A stretch of DNA of 64,000 bases from Clostridia bacterium (GTDB lineage: Bacteria > Bacillota > Clostridia > Peptostreptococcales > Acidaminobacteraceae). Position numbers and translations under genes: made by a program. Shown piece after piece: positions 51,618-60,938 of the stretch (positions are counted from its first letter, which is position 1; each line of letters starts with the position of its first letter). Where the stretch lies: positions 1 through 64,000 of the forward strand of contig JAGYOH010000009.1 of assembly GCA_018399635.1 (NCBI GenBank), read 5' to 3'. The notes beneath the pieces were generated by a model, which did not search any database, had not been told where the DNA came from, and saw only the letters and a program-made list of their open reading frames with translations.

Positions 51618-52235
51618 GTGAATGAAAATCTGCCGACCAAGGCCAATCTCATGCGGTCCAGGGGCCGCCTCGCCTTCTCCATCAAGGGTTTTGAACTCCT
51701 GGACAAAAAGCGCAACGTCCTCATCCGGGAAATGATGGGGCTGGTGGACCGGGCCCAGACCATCGGCGGGGAGGTGGACCGGAAATTCGCCGCCGCCAAT
51801 GAAGCCCTGATCAAGGCCAACATCACCCTGGGGTCCAGCACCGTGGAGGAAATCGCCCTGTCCATCCCCAAGGACGAGGATTTCAGGATCCTCTCCCGGA
51901 GCGTCATGGGGGTCGAGCTGCCCTTTGTGGACTACCGGCAAGCCCCCCTGGAGGTTTCCTACGGCTTCTTTCGAACCAACAGCGCCCTGGATACGGTGGT
52001 GATTCTGATGCATGAACTCAAGGAGCTGCTCTACGAGCTCGCCGAGGTGGAAAACGCCGTCTTCCGGCTGGCCATGGAGGTCAAAAAGACCCAGAAGCGG
52101 GCCAATGCCCTGGACAAGATCCAGATTCCCAAATACCGGGCCATCACCAAGCATATCGTGGAGGCCCTGGAGGAAAAGGAGCGGGAGGATTTCTACCGCA
52201 TGAAAAAAGTGAAACAGGCAAGAAAAGATAAATGA
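51618..52235 (+). CDS. V/A-type ATPase subunit D
   Basis: 205 aa central-shaft coiled coil. The N-terminal helix contains NLMRSRGRLAFSIKGFELLD and the C-terminal helix FRLAMEVKKTQKRANALDKI, the two antiparallel helices that rotate inside the A/B ring. GTG at 51618 is preferred because family members begin about ten residues before the first conserved Arg/Lys pair; the ribosome site GAAGGA is weak. The Kce gene follows 15 bases after its stop. Confidence 0.92.
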   Translation: MNENLPTKANLMRSRGRLAFSIKGFELLDKKRNVLIREMMGLVDRAQTIGGEVDRKFAAANEALIKANITLGSSTVEEIALSIPKDEDFRILSRSVMGVELPFVDYRQAPLEVSYGFFRTNSALDTVVILMHELKELLYELAEVENAVFRLAMEVKKTQKRANALDKIQIPKYRAITKHIVEALEEKEREDFYRMKKVKQARKDK

Positions 52236-52250
52236 CAAGGAGGAAAATTT

Positions 52251-53066
52251 GTGGAAAAACTGATCATCACCGCGGCCCTCACCGGGGCCGAGGTCACCAA
52301 GGAAATCCAGCCGGCCCTCCCCCTCACTCCTGAGGAAATCGCCGCGGACGCCTATGAGTGCTACAAGGCCGGAGCCAGCATCGTCCATATCCATGCCAGG
52401 GACCCCGAGGGCGCTCCCACCCAGAGTCTCGAGGTCTACAGGGAGATCAAGACCCTGATCGAGGACAAGTGCGACGTCATCGTCCAGCCCTCCACCGGGG
52501 GGGCCGTCTGGCATTCCGCCGAGGAACGGCTGCAGCCGGTGGAGCTTCGTCCCGAGATGGCGACCCTGAGCACCGGAACCGTGAACTTCGGACCCGACGT
52601 CTTCATGAACACCCAGGAATACATGGAGAAGTTCGCCACCCGGATGCTGGAGCTGGGGGTGAAACCGGAGATCGAGGTCTTTGACCGGGGCATGATTCAA
52701 AACGCCCTCAATCTGCTGAAGAAGGGTCTTTTGAAAGCCCCCCTCCACTTTGATTTCGTGCTCGGAGTACCCGGGGCCTGTCCGGGGGAAATCGAGGACC
52801 TGGTTTATTTCAAATCCAGGATTCCCGGGGATGCCACCTGGACCGTCGCCGGGATCGGACGGCATGAAACCCCCCTGGCTGCGGCCGCCATTGTCATGGG
52901 AGGCCACGTGAGGGTGGGTTTTGAAGACAACGTCTATTATGCCAAGGGCGTCCTCGCCAGGAGCAATGCCCAGCTGGTGGAGAGAATTGTAAGAATCGCC
53001 GGGGAACTGGGTCGGGAGGTGGCCACACCCGATGAAGCCAGGGCGATCCTGGGACTCAAAAAATAG
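52251..53066 (+). CDS. kce: 3-keto-5-aminohexanoate cleavage enzyme (BKACE family)
   Basis: 271 aa, TIM-barrel Zn enzyme. With acetyl-CoA, Kce converts 3-keto-5-aminohexanoate to 3-aminobutyryl-CoA and acetoacetate in lysine fermentation. Zn ligands His46 and His48 lie in HIHARD, and the C-terminal VRVGFEDN supplies Arg221 and Glu225-Asp226. QPSTGG (about 79-84) forms the substrate pocket. This is the more Kce-like of the two copies. GTG start at 52251 with AAGGAGG 7 bases upstream. It is the final cistron of the V-ATPase operon, an unusual partner; no other lysine-pathway genes (kal, kdd, kamA/D/E) are in the window. Confidence 0.85.
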   Translation: MEKLIITAALTGAEVTKEIQPALPLTPEEIAADAYECYKAGASIVHIHARDPEGAPTQSLEVYREIKTLIEDKCDVIVQPSTGGAVWHSAEERLQPVELRPEMATLSTGTVNFGPDVFMNTQEYMEKFATRMLELGVKPEIEVFDRGMIQNALNLLKKGLLKAPLHFDFVLGVPGACPGEIEDLVYFKSRIPGDATWTVAGIGRHETPLAAAAIVMGGHVRVGFEDNVYYAKGVLARSNAQLVERIVRIAGELGREVATPDEARAILGLKK

Positions 53067-53069
53067 CCA

Positions 53070-53098
53070 GTCGCCCTTTTGCGGGGCGACTTTTTTTT
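53070..53098 (+). terminator. Terminator of the V-ATPase/kce operon
   Basis: GTCGCCC/GGGCGAC (53070-53090) and eight T. The T-run reaches the end of the convergent gene. Confidence 0.92.
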
Positions 53099-54795
53099 CA
53101 CTGGGTGAGGGAGGTGATGTTTTCATAGGTGCTGTCATAGCCCCCGGGGGGCAGGAGGAAATAAGAGTAGCGATCCCCGGAGTCCATGCCCTTGAGGATA
53201 TCGACGACCCACCAGCCGCCGTTGAGGTAGACCTCCGTCCAGGTGTGGGAGAGGCCTTCGAAGTCCCCCCGCAGTACCCTGGCGGGAATTCCCAGACTCC
53301 TCAAAAGAGAGGCGAAATATTTGACCACCGCGGTGGGATGACCCTTTGAATGGAGATAGACCTCGTAGGCGCTTTGGATCCCGGAGTCGCCATCGGTCTG
53401 AAGGCTTTCCAGGAAATAGGTGTAGAGTTTGTAGGTCCGCTGGTAATCCGTCAGGGTGTCCCGGGTGATGAGGCGGCCCATGGTGACGATGTGGGGGTGG
53501 TCGGAGGGGATGCCGGGCTCCGGCAGGGAGTAGCGGATGAAATCATCGCTGAGATTGATGAGACTCACCTTGAGGATGAGGTCCGAGGGGGTTTTCAAAT
53601 CCAGGTGCTGGGCCCTGGAGGAGTCCACGGACCCGCTGAGGGTGACGGCGTGATAACCCAGGCCGAAGGGGAGGGGGATTTCTCCCTCAAAGGTCCCCTC
53701 CTTGACGGGAATCACCTGGTTGAAGCGGTCGGGACCCTTTTCAATGGTGACGTAGATCTTCGAGACATCGGGATCACAGGTCCCTTCAAGGGGCAGGGTC
53801 CCCGCCACCTGGCGGTTGGAGTAGAGCTCCTCGGTAAAGGCCAGATGGAGTTCATGGTATTTGGCGAATTCCACGTAGTGCTCATCGAGGGTGTTGATGG
53901 CAAAGGTCTTGACCTCGAAGCTCCCCAGAATGCTGCCCACGGTCTCGAGCTGGTAATTGGCGTCATCGAGGGGGAATTGAAAGACCATCTCATAGAATAA
54001 ATCGTTGACCTTTGTGATATAATAAATCAGGCTGGTGGGTTCTGAATCGACGGTGAGGGTGTAGCGGATCATGCGACCTTCAAAGCCGCTGAGGGTGAGA
54101 TTCTCCTCCGCTGAAATCTTCAAATCGCTGTCGATGAACCGGTAATAGAGAGACCTTTTCAGATCCTGGGTGAACTGGGTCAGATCGATCCGGGCCAGGT
54201 TGCGGATCATTTTGACCTCCATCAGAATCTCTTCATAGGCGTTGTCCCTGCCGTAGAGGTAGGCCTCCTCCGAGAGGGGACGCCAGTAATAGGGGAGGTC
54301 GAAACTGATGTTGTATTCGGGAATCTGGGTCTTTTGATAAAAGTAGTTCTGATAGGTCCGGTAGGTCGCCCTGACCTGATCCGTCATCCGGATTTCACGG
54401 CCCTCTTCGTCAAGGGTGAGGTCGATATTGAAATAGGGGGCGATGAAGCGCAGGGGCACCCACATTTTTTCCTCGGTGACCACGGCGGTCCGGGGCATTT
54501 CAAAGGACTTGCCGTTGATCTGGACCAGGGGTCGGTCCAGGTAAAACTTGGCGAAGGTGTTGCTGCGGTAGAGGATGGCCTTGGAGCCGTCGAAGTCCAG
54601 GGTGAACTGAGCCTGGATGGTGGTGGCGAAATCCTCGAGGCTCACGAAAATTTCAGGGCCGGCATCCTCTAGAAAAAGAGGGATGTCCGCCTTGTGGTTG
54701 TTGTAGAATACGGTATAGGTTTCCTCCGAAAAGCTCATGGCCCCGAGGCTCATGACCAGGAGGAGGAAGACCAGGATTTTTTTCATCATCATCAT
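53098..54795 (-). CDS. Secreted protein with copper-amine-oxidase-N-like and Cys-less transglutaminase-like domains
   Basis: 565 aa on the minus strand. A signal peptide (hydrophobic VFLLLVMSLGAMSF) is followed by a domain like the clostridial copper-amine-oxidase N-terminal repeat (about 28-140, with MWVPLRFIAPYFNIDLTLDE). A central beta-rich region has no recognised family. The C-terminal transglutaminase-like core (about 455-545) shows FASLLRSLGIPARVLRGD, LSHTWTEVYLNGGWWVVD with the His and Asp, but the Cys position (normally KGxC) is KGHP, so the thiol is gone. It is probably non-catalytic. Four consecutive ATG codons make the start ambiguous; the third or fourth (54789 or 54786) fits AGGAG best. 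Confidence 0.8.
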   Translation of the reverse strand: MMMMKKILVFLLLVMSLGAMSFSEETYTVFYNNHKADIPLFLEDAGPEIFVSLEDFATTIQAQFTLDFDGSKAILYRSNTFAKFYLDRPLVQINGKSFEMPRTAVVTEEKMWVPLRFIAPYFNIDLTLDEEGREIRMTDQVRATYRTYQNYFYQKTQIPEYNISFDLPYYWRPLSEEAYLYGRDNAYEEILMEVKMIRNLARIDLTQFTQDLKRSLYYRFIDSDLKISAEENLTLSGFEGRMIRYTLTVDSEPTSLIYYITKVNDLFYEMVFQFPLDDANYQLETVGSILGSFEVKTFAINTLDEHYVEFAKYHELHLAFTEELYSNRQVAGTLPLEGTCDPDVSKIYVTIEKGPDRFNQVIPVKEGTFEGEIPLPFGLGYHAVTLSGSVDSSRAQHLDLKTPSDLILKVSLINLSDDFIRYSLPEPGIPSDHPHIVTMGRLITRDTLTDYQRTYKLYTYFLESLQTDGDSGIQSAYEVYLHSKGHPTAVVKYFASLLRSLGIPARVLRGDFEGLSHTWTEVYLNGGWWVVDILKGMDSGDRYSYFLLPPGGYDSTYENITSLTQ

Positions 54796-54809
54796 CTCTC
54801 CTGGGGTTA

Positions 54810-54838
54810 ATCATAGCATTTTTTCAGGATTTCACCAA
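54810..54838 (-). promoter_or_regulatory. Promoter of the transglutaminase-like gene
   Basis: On the minus strand TTGGTG (54838-54833), 17-bp spacer, TATGAT (54815-54810). Confidence 0.7.
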
Positions 54839-54868
54839 CAGGAAAACCAAGAATCGGGAGGTAAGGCA

Positions 54869-55837
54869 ATGGATCGGGATCTTTCCATGAATCTAGTGAG
54901 ACTCACCGAGGCGGCGGCCATCGGAGCCGGCAGGTACCTGGGTCTGGGTCAGAAAAATCTGGCGGATGGGGCGGCGGTGGACAACATGCGCAAAATGTTC
55001 GACACCATGGCCATCGAGGGGGAGGTGGTGATCGGTGAAGGGGAGATGGACGAGGCTCCCATGCTCTACATCGGCGAAAAGATCGGCATCCGGGGAATGG
55101 GTTATCCCAGGGTGGATATCGCCGTGGACCCCATCGACGGCACGGATCCCCTGGCCAAGGGAATCAACGGCGCCCTGGCGGTGGTGGCCCTGGCTCCCCA
55201 GGGGACCCTGCTCAAGGCGCCGGACATGTACATGGACAAGCTGGTGGTGGGCCCCAGGGGCAGGGGTGTCGTCAGCCTCAGCTATTCAATCGAAACCAAT
55301 CTGAGAAATCTGGCCCAGGCCCTGGACAAGTCCTTTTCCGAAATGACCCTCACCGCCCTGGACCGGGAGCGGCATGGGGAAATCATCGCCGTCTGCCGCC
55401 GTCTCGGGGTCAGGGTCAGGCTTTTCGAGGCCGGAGACATCGCCGCCGCCATGGAGACCTGTCTTGAAGACAGCGCCGTGGATATCATGATGGGCAGCGG
55501 CGGAGCGCCGGAGGGCGTCATCGCCGCCGCCGCCGTCCGCGCCCTGGGAGGCTACATGGAGGGCAGGCTCCTGCCGGAGGACGAGGCCCAGCGGGACCGG
55601 TGCCTGAGGATGGGGGTGGATCCCGGAAAGATCTATACCCTGGAGGAAATGGTCAAAAGCGATGACATCTTCTTTGCGGCGACGGGGGTCACCGACAGCG
55701 TGCTGGTGAAGGGCATCCTTTATGAAAAAGGGAATATCGCCCGGACCGACTCCGTGGTGATTAGGGGAAAGACCGGCACCCTCAGGAACATCCGGGCCAT
55801 CCATCATCTGGACAAAAAACCCTATTATGCGAAATGA
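54869..55837 (+). CDS. glpX: Fructose-1,6-bisphosphatase class II
   Basis: 322 aa gluconeogenic phosphatase of the GlpX family. Metal-binding residues lie in [15 protein letters not shown] (about 55-69) and [13 protein letters not shown] (about 86-98). The remaining family marks are [20 protein letters not shown] and [21 protein letters not shown] at 54856-54866 fixes the start at 54869; the open frame extends upstream but without a ribosome site. It is divergent from the transglutaminase-like gene. Confidence 0.95.
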   Translation: MDRDLSMNLVRLTEAAAIGAGRYLGLGQKNLADGAAVDNMRKMFDTMAIEGEVVIGEGEMDEAPMLYIGEKIGIRGMGYPRVDIAVDPIDGTDPLAKGINGALAVVALAPQGTLLKAPDMYMDKLVVGPRGRGVVSLSYSIETNLRNLAQALDKSFSEMTLTALDRERHGEIIAVCRRLGVRVRLFEAGDIAAAMETCLEDSAVDIMMGSGGAPEGVIAAAAVRALGGYMEGRLLPEDEAQRDRCLRMGVDPGKIYTLEEMVKSDDIFFAATGVTDSVLVKGILYEKGNIARTDSVVIRGKTGTLRNIRAIHHLDKKPYYAK

Positions 55838-55851
55838 AGGCGCTTTCACTC

Positions 55852-55880
55852 TTGAATAGTTCCGAAGGCGATGTTATAAT
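55852..55880 (+). promoter_or_regulatory. rpmE promoter 1
   Basis: TTGAAT (55852-55857), 17-bp spacer, extended -10 TGTTATAAT with TATAAT at 55875-55880. Confidence 0.85.
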
Positions 55881-55888
55881 GTTATGGC

Positions 55889-55917
55889 TTGACAAAGGGG
55901 CTCAAACCCCTTATGAT
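55889..55917 (+). promoter_or_regulatory. rpmE promoter 2
   Basis: TTGACA (55889-55894), 17-bp spacer, TATGAT (55912-55917). The spacer holds an inverted repeat AGGGG/CCCCT (55896-55911). Two strong promoters in tandem suit a ribosomal protein gene. Confidence 0.75.
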
Positions 55918-55953
55918 GGGAACAGTGATATTTTAGTGAAAGAGGTGGATTCG

Positions 55954-56154
55954 ATGAAAAAAGGTTTGCATCCTGAATATAAAGAAGTCCAGGTCACTTG
56001 TGCCTGTGGCAACACTTTCAAGACCCGGTCGACGAAGGATGAAATTCGCTTGGAAATCTGTTCGGAATGTCATCCGTTCTTTACGGGGACTCAAAAATCA
56101 GTTGAACGCGGCGGACGCGCAGAGAAATTCAAACAAAAATACGGTCTTGAATAG
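55954..56154 (+). CDS. rpmE: 50S ribosomal protein L31
   Basis: 66 aa. [20 protein letters not shown] and [13 protein letters not shown] are diagnostic. The four cysteines (CAC and CSEC) mark it as the zinc-binding C+ form. The start at 55954 is set by AAAGAGGTGG (55939-55948); the reading frame is open further upstream but without family similarity. A terminator follows, so rpmE can be made alone. Confidence 0.96.
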   Translation: MKKGLHPEYKEVQVTCACGNTFKTRSTKDEIRLEICSECHPFFTGTQKSVERGGRAEKFKQKYGLE

Positions 56155-56166
56155 GAACGCTTTTGG

Positions 56167-56196
56167 TGGGTTAGAGATTTTTCTCTAACCCATTTT
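56167..56196 (+). terminator. Terminator of rpmE
   Basis: TGGGTTAGAGA/TCTCTAACCCA with a TTTT loop (56167-56192) and TTTT. TATAAT at 56201-56206 just beyond may be the -10 for tdk. Confidence 0.9.
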
Positions 56197-56234
56197 AGTA
56201 TATAATGTAGGAAACAGAACTTCGGGAGGAGACT

Positions 56235-56813
56235 ATGGCGAAACTCTATTTCAGATACGGTGCCATGAATTCAGGGAAATCCACCGCCCTGATGCAGGTC
56301 GCCCACAACTACAGAGAGCGGGGCATGCGGGCGGTCATCATCAAGCCCACGGTGGATACCAAGGGCGGTGAACAGATCGTTTCCAGGCTCGGGGTGCGGT
56401 TCCAGGTGGACCTGCTGCTGAAAAAGGACCAGAATGCCTATGATGAGATCATCAGCCATTTCTACGACATTGACTGCGTGCTGGTGGATGAGGCCCAGTT
56501 TCTCGGCAGGGACCAGGTGGACCAGCTCTTTGAGTACGCCGTCAAGGAAAGGGTGCCGGTGATCTGCTACGGACTCCGGACGGACTTCAGAAGAGAGGGC
56601 TTCGAGGGTTCTAAAAGACTGCTGCTCCTGGCCCATTCCATCGAGGAGCTCAAAACCATCTGCCGCTGTGGTAAAAAAGCGGTGTTCAACGGCAGGAAAA
56701 TCAACGGGCGCTTTGTTTTCCAAGGAGAACAGGTGGCCATCGACGGTGAAAACAAGGTGGAGTACGAATCCCTTTGCGCTCAGTGCTACTATAAATATCA
56801 AGAGCAGGAGTAG
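56235..56813 (+). CDS. tdk: Thymidine kinase
   Basis: 192 aa type-II (TK1-like) thymidine kinase, dNMP salvage. P-loop GAMNSGKST (9-17), Walker B/catalytic VLVDEAQFL, lasso-type YGLRTDFR, and a C-terminal Zn site from CRC and CAQC. Start ATG 56235 follows GGGAGGAG. It sits in the usual rpmE-tdk-DUF1385 order. Confidence 0.95.
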   Translation: MAKLYFRYGAMNSGKSTALMQVAHNYRERGMRAVIIKPTVDTKGGEQIVSRLGVRFQVDLLLKKDQNAYDEIISHFYDIDCVLVDEAQFLGRDQVDQLFEYAVKERVPVICYGLRTDFRREGFEGSKRLLLLAHSIEELKTICRCGKKAVFNGRKINGRFVFQGEQVAIDGENKVEYESLCAQCYYKYQEQE

Positions 56814-56819
56814 ATGAAT

Positions 56820-57734
56820 ATGAGTCGAATATGCAGTGTCGGGGGACAGGCCCTCATCGAGGGCATCCTCATGCGACACCAGAACAAGATGGCCATCGTG
56901 ATCCGCAGAAAAAACGGAGAACTGGTAATCCACCGGGAGACCATCAAGGCCCCGGTGGGAAAATTCAAGGGACTGCCCCTTGTGCGGGGGATTTTCATGC
57001 TGGGATCCTCCATGAAGGTGGGGATCAAGGCCCTGACCCTGTCCGCCACCTACTTTGAGGAGGACGAGGGTGTCGAAGCCACGGAGGACCGCTTTGAACT
57101 CTGGATGCGGAAGATCTTCAAGGACCGGGCTGATGACGTGCTGGTGGCCTTTTCCATTTTCACGGCCCTTCTGATGGCCATCGTACTCTTCACGGCCCTC
57201 CCCACGGTGATCATTTCTTTTTTACGGGGGATCATCACCAATGTCTATCTTCTCAGCGCCCTGGAGGGTATTCTCAAAATGGTGCTCTTTCTGGCCTATG
57301 TCCTCCTCATCTCCCAGATGAAGGATGTGAAACGGGTCTTCCAGTATCACGGCGCGGAGCACAAGACCATTCATTGTCTCGAGGCCCGGCAGGAGTTGAA
57401 CGTCAAGAACGCCAGGCAGTTCACCACCCTCCACCCCCGATGCGGCACGAGCTTTCTGCTCTTTGTCCTTATCATCAGCATCGTGATTTTCAGTTTCATC
57501 ACCTGGAGCAACATCTGGATGAGAATCGGACTCAAGGTGGTGCTGCTGCCTCTTATCGCCGGAATCAGTTATGAAGTGCTGAGGCTGTCGGGAAATTCCG
57601 ACAATGCCCTGGTGAAAATCATCAGCAAACCGGGACTCTGGATGCAGAAGATCACCACCAGGGAACCCGATGACGACATGCTTGAAGTGGCCATCGTGGC
57701 GACCCAGGCCATTCTGGAAGATAGCGAGTGCTGA
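56820..57734 (+). CDS. DUF1385 (YqhQ-like) membrane protein
   Basis: 304 aa, 306 if started at 56814. SVGGQALIEGILMRHQNKMA near the start, FQYHGAEHKTIHCLE in the middle and FTTLHPRCGTSFLL are the DUF1385 hallmarks. Four hydrophobic helices lie at about 110-135, 145-170, 215-235 and 240-260. The biochemical role is unknown. The invariant His/Glu/Cys motifs hint at metal binding. It is always next to prfA/prmC in such genomes as far as I know, and here overlaps prmC by seven bases. Confidence 0.88.
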   Translation: MSRICSVGGQALIEGILMRHQNKMAIVIRRKNGELVIHRETIKAPVGKFKGLPLVRGIFMLGSSMKVGIKALTLSATYFEEDEGVEATEDRFELWMRKIFKDRADDVLVAFSIFTALLMAIVLFTALPTVIISFLRGIITNVYLLSALEGILKMVLFLAYVLLISQMKDVKRVFQYHGAEHKTIHCLEARQELNVKNARQFTTLHPRCGTSFLLFVLIISIVIFSFITWSNIWMRIGLKVVLLPLIAGISYEVLRLSGNSDNALVKIISKPGLWMQKITTREPDDDMLEVAIVATQAILEDSEC

Positions 57735-58573
57735 CCATCCGGGAGGCGCTCCAGAAGGGCGGGAGAACCCTTCGGGGAGTTTCCGCCACCCCGGAACTGG
57801 ATGCCCGGGTGATTCTCGGGCACGTGCTGGGAAAGAGTCATCTTGACCTGGTCCTCGACAGGGCCGGGCGGCTGACCCGGGCCCAGACGACCGACTACCT
57901 CTGTCTGATCAAGAGGCGCAAAGCCCATGAACCCGTGGCCTATCTGGTGGGCCGAAAGGAATTCATGGGGCTTGACTTCCATGTGGCCAGGGGGGTCCTG
58001 ATTCCAAGACCGGATACGGAAACCCTGGTGGAGGCGGTGCTTCGCTATTTGAAGCAGTCTGGAAAAGAATCCCCGGAGATTCTGGACCTGGGGTGCGGCA
58101 GCGGCGCCATCGGACTTTCCCTGGCCCGGCATCATCCCGGAGCCCGGGTGACCCTGGTGGATCTTTCCGACAAGGCCCTGGCGGTGACTGAAAAGAACGC
58201 CGGGAATCTGGGTATCGAGGCCCGGATCATCAAAAGCGATCTTTTCGAAGCCCTGGAGGGGAGCTACCAGGTGGTGGTGTCGAATCCCCCTTATATCGAC
58301 CCCGGCCAGTATGAGACCCTGGCCCCCGATGTCAGGAATTACGAACCCAGGCAGGCCCTGCTGGCCCAGAGGCAAGGGCTGGCTTTTTACGAGGTCATCA
58401 TTCCCGGAGCGAGGCGGCATCTGCTGGAAAAGGGTCTGCTGGCCCTGGAAATCGGCTTTGACCAGGGGGAATCCGTCAGGGCCCTGATGGCGGCCTCCGG
58501 CTACAGTGAAATCGAAGTGATTCCGGACCTCGGTGGTCATCACCGGGTGGTTCTGGGTTTGAGAGGTGAATAG
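57728..58573 (+). CDS. prmC: Release factor glutamine methyltransferase
   Basis: 281 aa, methylates the GGQ glutamine of RF1/RF2. SAM motif I is [16 protein letters not shown] and the substrate motif is VSNPPYID. The N-terminal helical domain binds the release factor. GTG start at 57728 overlaps the DUF1385 gene. prfA starts two bases after its stop, so enzyme and substrate are co-expressed. Confidence 0.95.
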   Translation: MLTIREALQKGGRTLRGVSATPELDARVILGHVLGKSHLDLVLDRAGRLTRAQTTDYLCLIKRRKAHEPVAYLVGRKEFMGLDFHVARGVLIPRPDTETLVEAVLRYLKQSGKESPEILDLGCGSGAIGLSLARHHPGARVTLVDLSDKALAVTEKNAGNLGIEARIIKSDLFEALEGSYQVVVSNPPYIDPGQYETLAPDVRNYEPRQALLAQRQGLAFYEVIIPGARRHLLEKGLLALEIGFDQGESVRALMAASGYSEIEVIPDLGGHHRVVLGLRGE

Positions 58574-58575
58574 GA

Positions 58576-59643
58576 ATGTTTGATAAATTGGATTTTCTTT
58601 TGGAGAAGCACAAGGATCTGGAAACGAAGGTATCGGATCCGGCAATCATCAATGATCAGAAAACCTGGCAGAAATATGTCATGGAAATGAATGAAATCAC
58701 CCCCATCGTGGAGGCCTACCGGGAGTACAAGAGGGTTCATGAAGGTATGGAAGAAGCCAGGGAAATGCTCTACAGCAAGGAAGAGGAAATGAGAGACCTG
58801 GCCCGGATGGAGCTGGACGAGCTTTCAGAGCAGATCGAAGGACTGGCCGTCAATCTCAAGAAGCTCCTGATTCCCAAGGATCCCAATGATGACAAGAACG
58901 TCATCGTGGAGATCCGGGCCGGGGCCGGCGGGGACGAGGCGGGGCTTTTTGCCTCGGAGCTGCTCAGGATGTATACCCGGTATGCGGAGCGAAGGAACTG
59001 GAAGATCGATCTGATCAACCTCAATGAGACCGAGGTGGGTGGCATCAAGGAAGCCTCCTTTCAGATCACCGGCAAGGGAGCCTACTCCCGCCTGAAATAT
59101 GAAAGCGGGACCCATCGGGTGCAGCGGGTGCCGGAGACCGAATCCGGAGGCCGGATCCACACCTCCACCGCCACGGTGGCGGTGCTTCCCGAGGCTGAAG
59201 AGGTGGATGTCCAGATCAATCAGAACGACCTCAGGGTGGATGTTTTCAGATCCTCGGGCAACGGGGGACAGAGTGTCAACACCACGGACTCCGCCGTCAG
59301 GATCACCCACGTTCCTACGGGAATGGTGGTCACCTGCCAGGATGAAAAATCCCAGCTCAAGAACAAGGACAAGGCCATGAAGGTGCTCAGGGCCAGGTTG
59401 TACGAATTGAAACTCGAGGAACAGAACAAGGAAATCGCCATGGAACGGAAAAGCCAGGTGGGTACCGGGGATCGTTCTGGCAAAATCAGGACCTACAATT
59501 TTCCCCAGGGACGGATCACGGACCACAGGATCCATATGACGGTCCACAAGATGGTCCAGTACCTCGATGGGGAGATCGATGAAATGATCGATGCCCTCAT
59601 CACCTCCCACCAGGCGGAGGCGCTCCAGCAGGTCGAAGAATAA
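58576..59643 (+). CDS. prfA: Peptide chain release factor 1
   Basis: 355 aa, recognises UAA and UAG. The peptidyl-tRNA hydrolysis motif GGQ is in [18 protein letters not shown] (about 230). The stop-codon reading region has [17 protein letters not shown], a PxT-type tripeptide as in RF1. Length is normal. It forms a unit with prmC. Confidence 0.97.
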   Translation: MFDKLDFLLEKHKDLETKVSDPAIINDQKTWQKYVMEMNEITPIVEAYREYKRVHEGMEEAREMLYSKEEEMRDLARMELDELSEQIEGLAVNLKKLLIPKDPNDDKNVIVEIRAGAGGDEAGLFASELLRMYTRYAERRNWKIDLINLNETEVGGIKEASFQITGKGAYSRLKYESGTHRVQRVPETESGGRIHTSTATVAVLPEAEEVDVQINQNDLRVDVFRSSGNGGQSVNTTDSAVRITHVPTGMVVTCQDEKSQLKNKDKAMKVLRARLYELKLEEQNKEIAMERKSQVGTGDRSGKIRTYNFPQGRITDHRIHMTVHKMVQYLDGEIDEMIDALITSHQAEALQQVEE

Positions 59644-59737
59644 TTGAGAAGGTGTTTTTAGTGAGATTCAAGATTTTTCACGGTTATTAGGCCCCCTGCC
59701 ATCAATCAAGAGAAGGACTAATTAAGGGGGGTACGAA

Positions 59738-60892
59738 ATGCATTCAGAATACAGTTACCTGATCGATCTCGGCATCATGCTGCTGGCAGCCAGTGTCGGA
59801 GGGATGATCAGTAAAAAATTGAAACAACCCGAGGTGCTCGGACAGATCCTCATCGGCATCGTCTTGGGGATGGGCATCCTCAAGCCCACGGACTTCACGT
59901 CCCATCTGGCAGAAATCGGCGTCATTTTTCTCATGTTCATCGCCGGTCTGGAAACCGACGTCTCGGAGCTCAAGGAATCAGGAAAATCTTCATCCATGGT
60001 GGCCCTGGGAGGAATCATCTTCCCCCTGGCCATGGTCTTCGGGGGGGTCTACCTCATCACCGGGGACCTGGTCATGAGCGCCTTCATGGGAGTGGTCTCC
60101 ACGGCGACCTCCGTGAGTATCAGTGTCCAGACCCTGCGGGAAATGAATCAGCTCAGGACCCGGCAGGGAGTCACCATCCTGGGATCGGCCATCATCGACG
60201 ATATCGTGGGGATTCTGCTCCTTACCGCCTTGATCGGCTTCGTTTCGCCCCAGTCGGGCGGGTCGATTTTCCTGGTGACGGGCAAGATCCTGCTCTTTTT
60301 CCTGGTCACCATGGTGGTGGGTTTCATCATCATCAAGCTGGTGAAAAACTACGAGGTCCAGTTCAACCCCGAGGAACGGGTCGTCACCTACGCCATCATC
60401 ATCTGCTTCGCCCTGGCCTTTCTGAGTGAGGAAATGGGGGTAGCCGCCATCACCGGGGCCTATTTCACCGGGGTGGTTTTTTCCATGACCTCCCAGCGGC
60501 ACCGGGTGGTCCACAATATCAACCGCATCGCCACCGTGATGTTCACCCCCCTGTTTTTTGTTTCCATCGGGATGGGCGTCGACATCGTGGGGGCCTTTTC
60601 GGCCATCGGCATCGGGTCCGTCATCATTCTCCTGGGTATTCTGGGCAAGATTTTCGGCAGTGGTCTCGGCGCCCTCTTGTCGGGCTACGACAAGGACGAG
60701 GCCCTGCAGGTGGGGATCGGCATGGTGCCCCGGGCCGAGGTGGCCATCATCATCGCCAACCTGGGATTCAAACTCGGATTCATCGGCCAGGGGGAGCTGG
60801 GTGCCGTGATCTTGATGGTGATCGTCACCACCCTGGTGACGCCGGCCCTGCTCAAATGGTCCTTCAATCGCACCTTGAAAGATAGAGCTTGA
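59738..60892 (+). CDS. CPA2-family cation/proton antiporter
   Basis: 384 aa with about twelve helices, like the KefB/NapA-type Na+/H+ antiporter fold. Family text includes GQILIGIVLGMGIL, IGVIFLMFIAGLETD, GSAIIDDIVGILLLTAL with the ion-binding Asp pair, and FFVSIGMGVDI. It ends after the transporter domain, without a C-terminal TrkA-N domain. AAGGGGGG at 59726-59733 precedes the ATG. It stands alone between prfA and the sua5 operon and should serve pH or Na+ homeostasis. Confidence 0.9.
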   Translation: MHSEYSYLIDLGIMLLAASVGGMISKKLKQPEVLGQILIGIVLGMGILKPTDFTSHLAEIGVIFLMFIAGLETDVSELKESGKSSSMVALGGIIFPLAMVFGGVYLITGDLVMSAFMGVVSTATSVSISVQTLREMNQLRTRQGVTILGSAIIDDIVGILLLTALIGFVSPQSGGSIFLVTGKILLFFLVTMVVGFIIIKLVKNYEVQFNPEERVVTYAIIICFALAFLSEEMGVAAITGAYFTGVVFSMTSQRHRVVHNINRIATVMFTPLFFVSIGMGVDIVGAFSAIGIGSVIILLGILGKIFGSGLGALLSGYDKDEALQVGIGMVPRAEVAIIIANLGFKLGFIGQGELGAVILMVIVTTLVTPALLKWSFNRTLKDRA

Positions 60893-60911
60893 TTCAAAGT
60901 TCTATCTTTTT
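60878..60911 (+). terminator. Terminator overlapping the antiporter stop codon
   Basis: AAAGATAGA/TCTATCTTT (60878-60909) with a 14-base loop and a T-run. The TGA stop lies in the loop. Confidence 0.75.
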
Positions 60912-60938
60912 GTCGACAATGCCAAGGAAGGTGGATTC

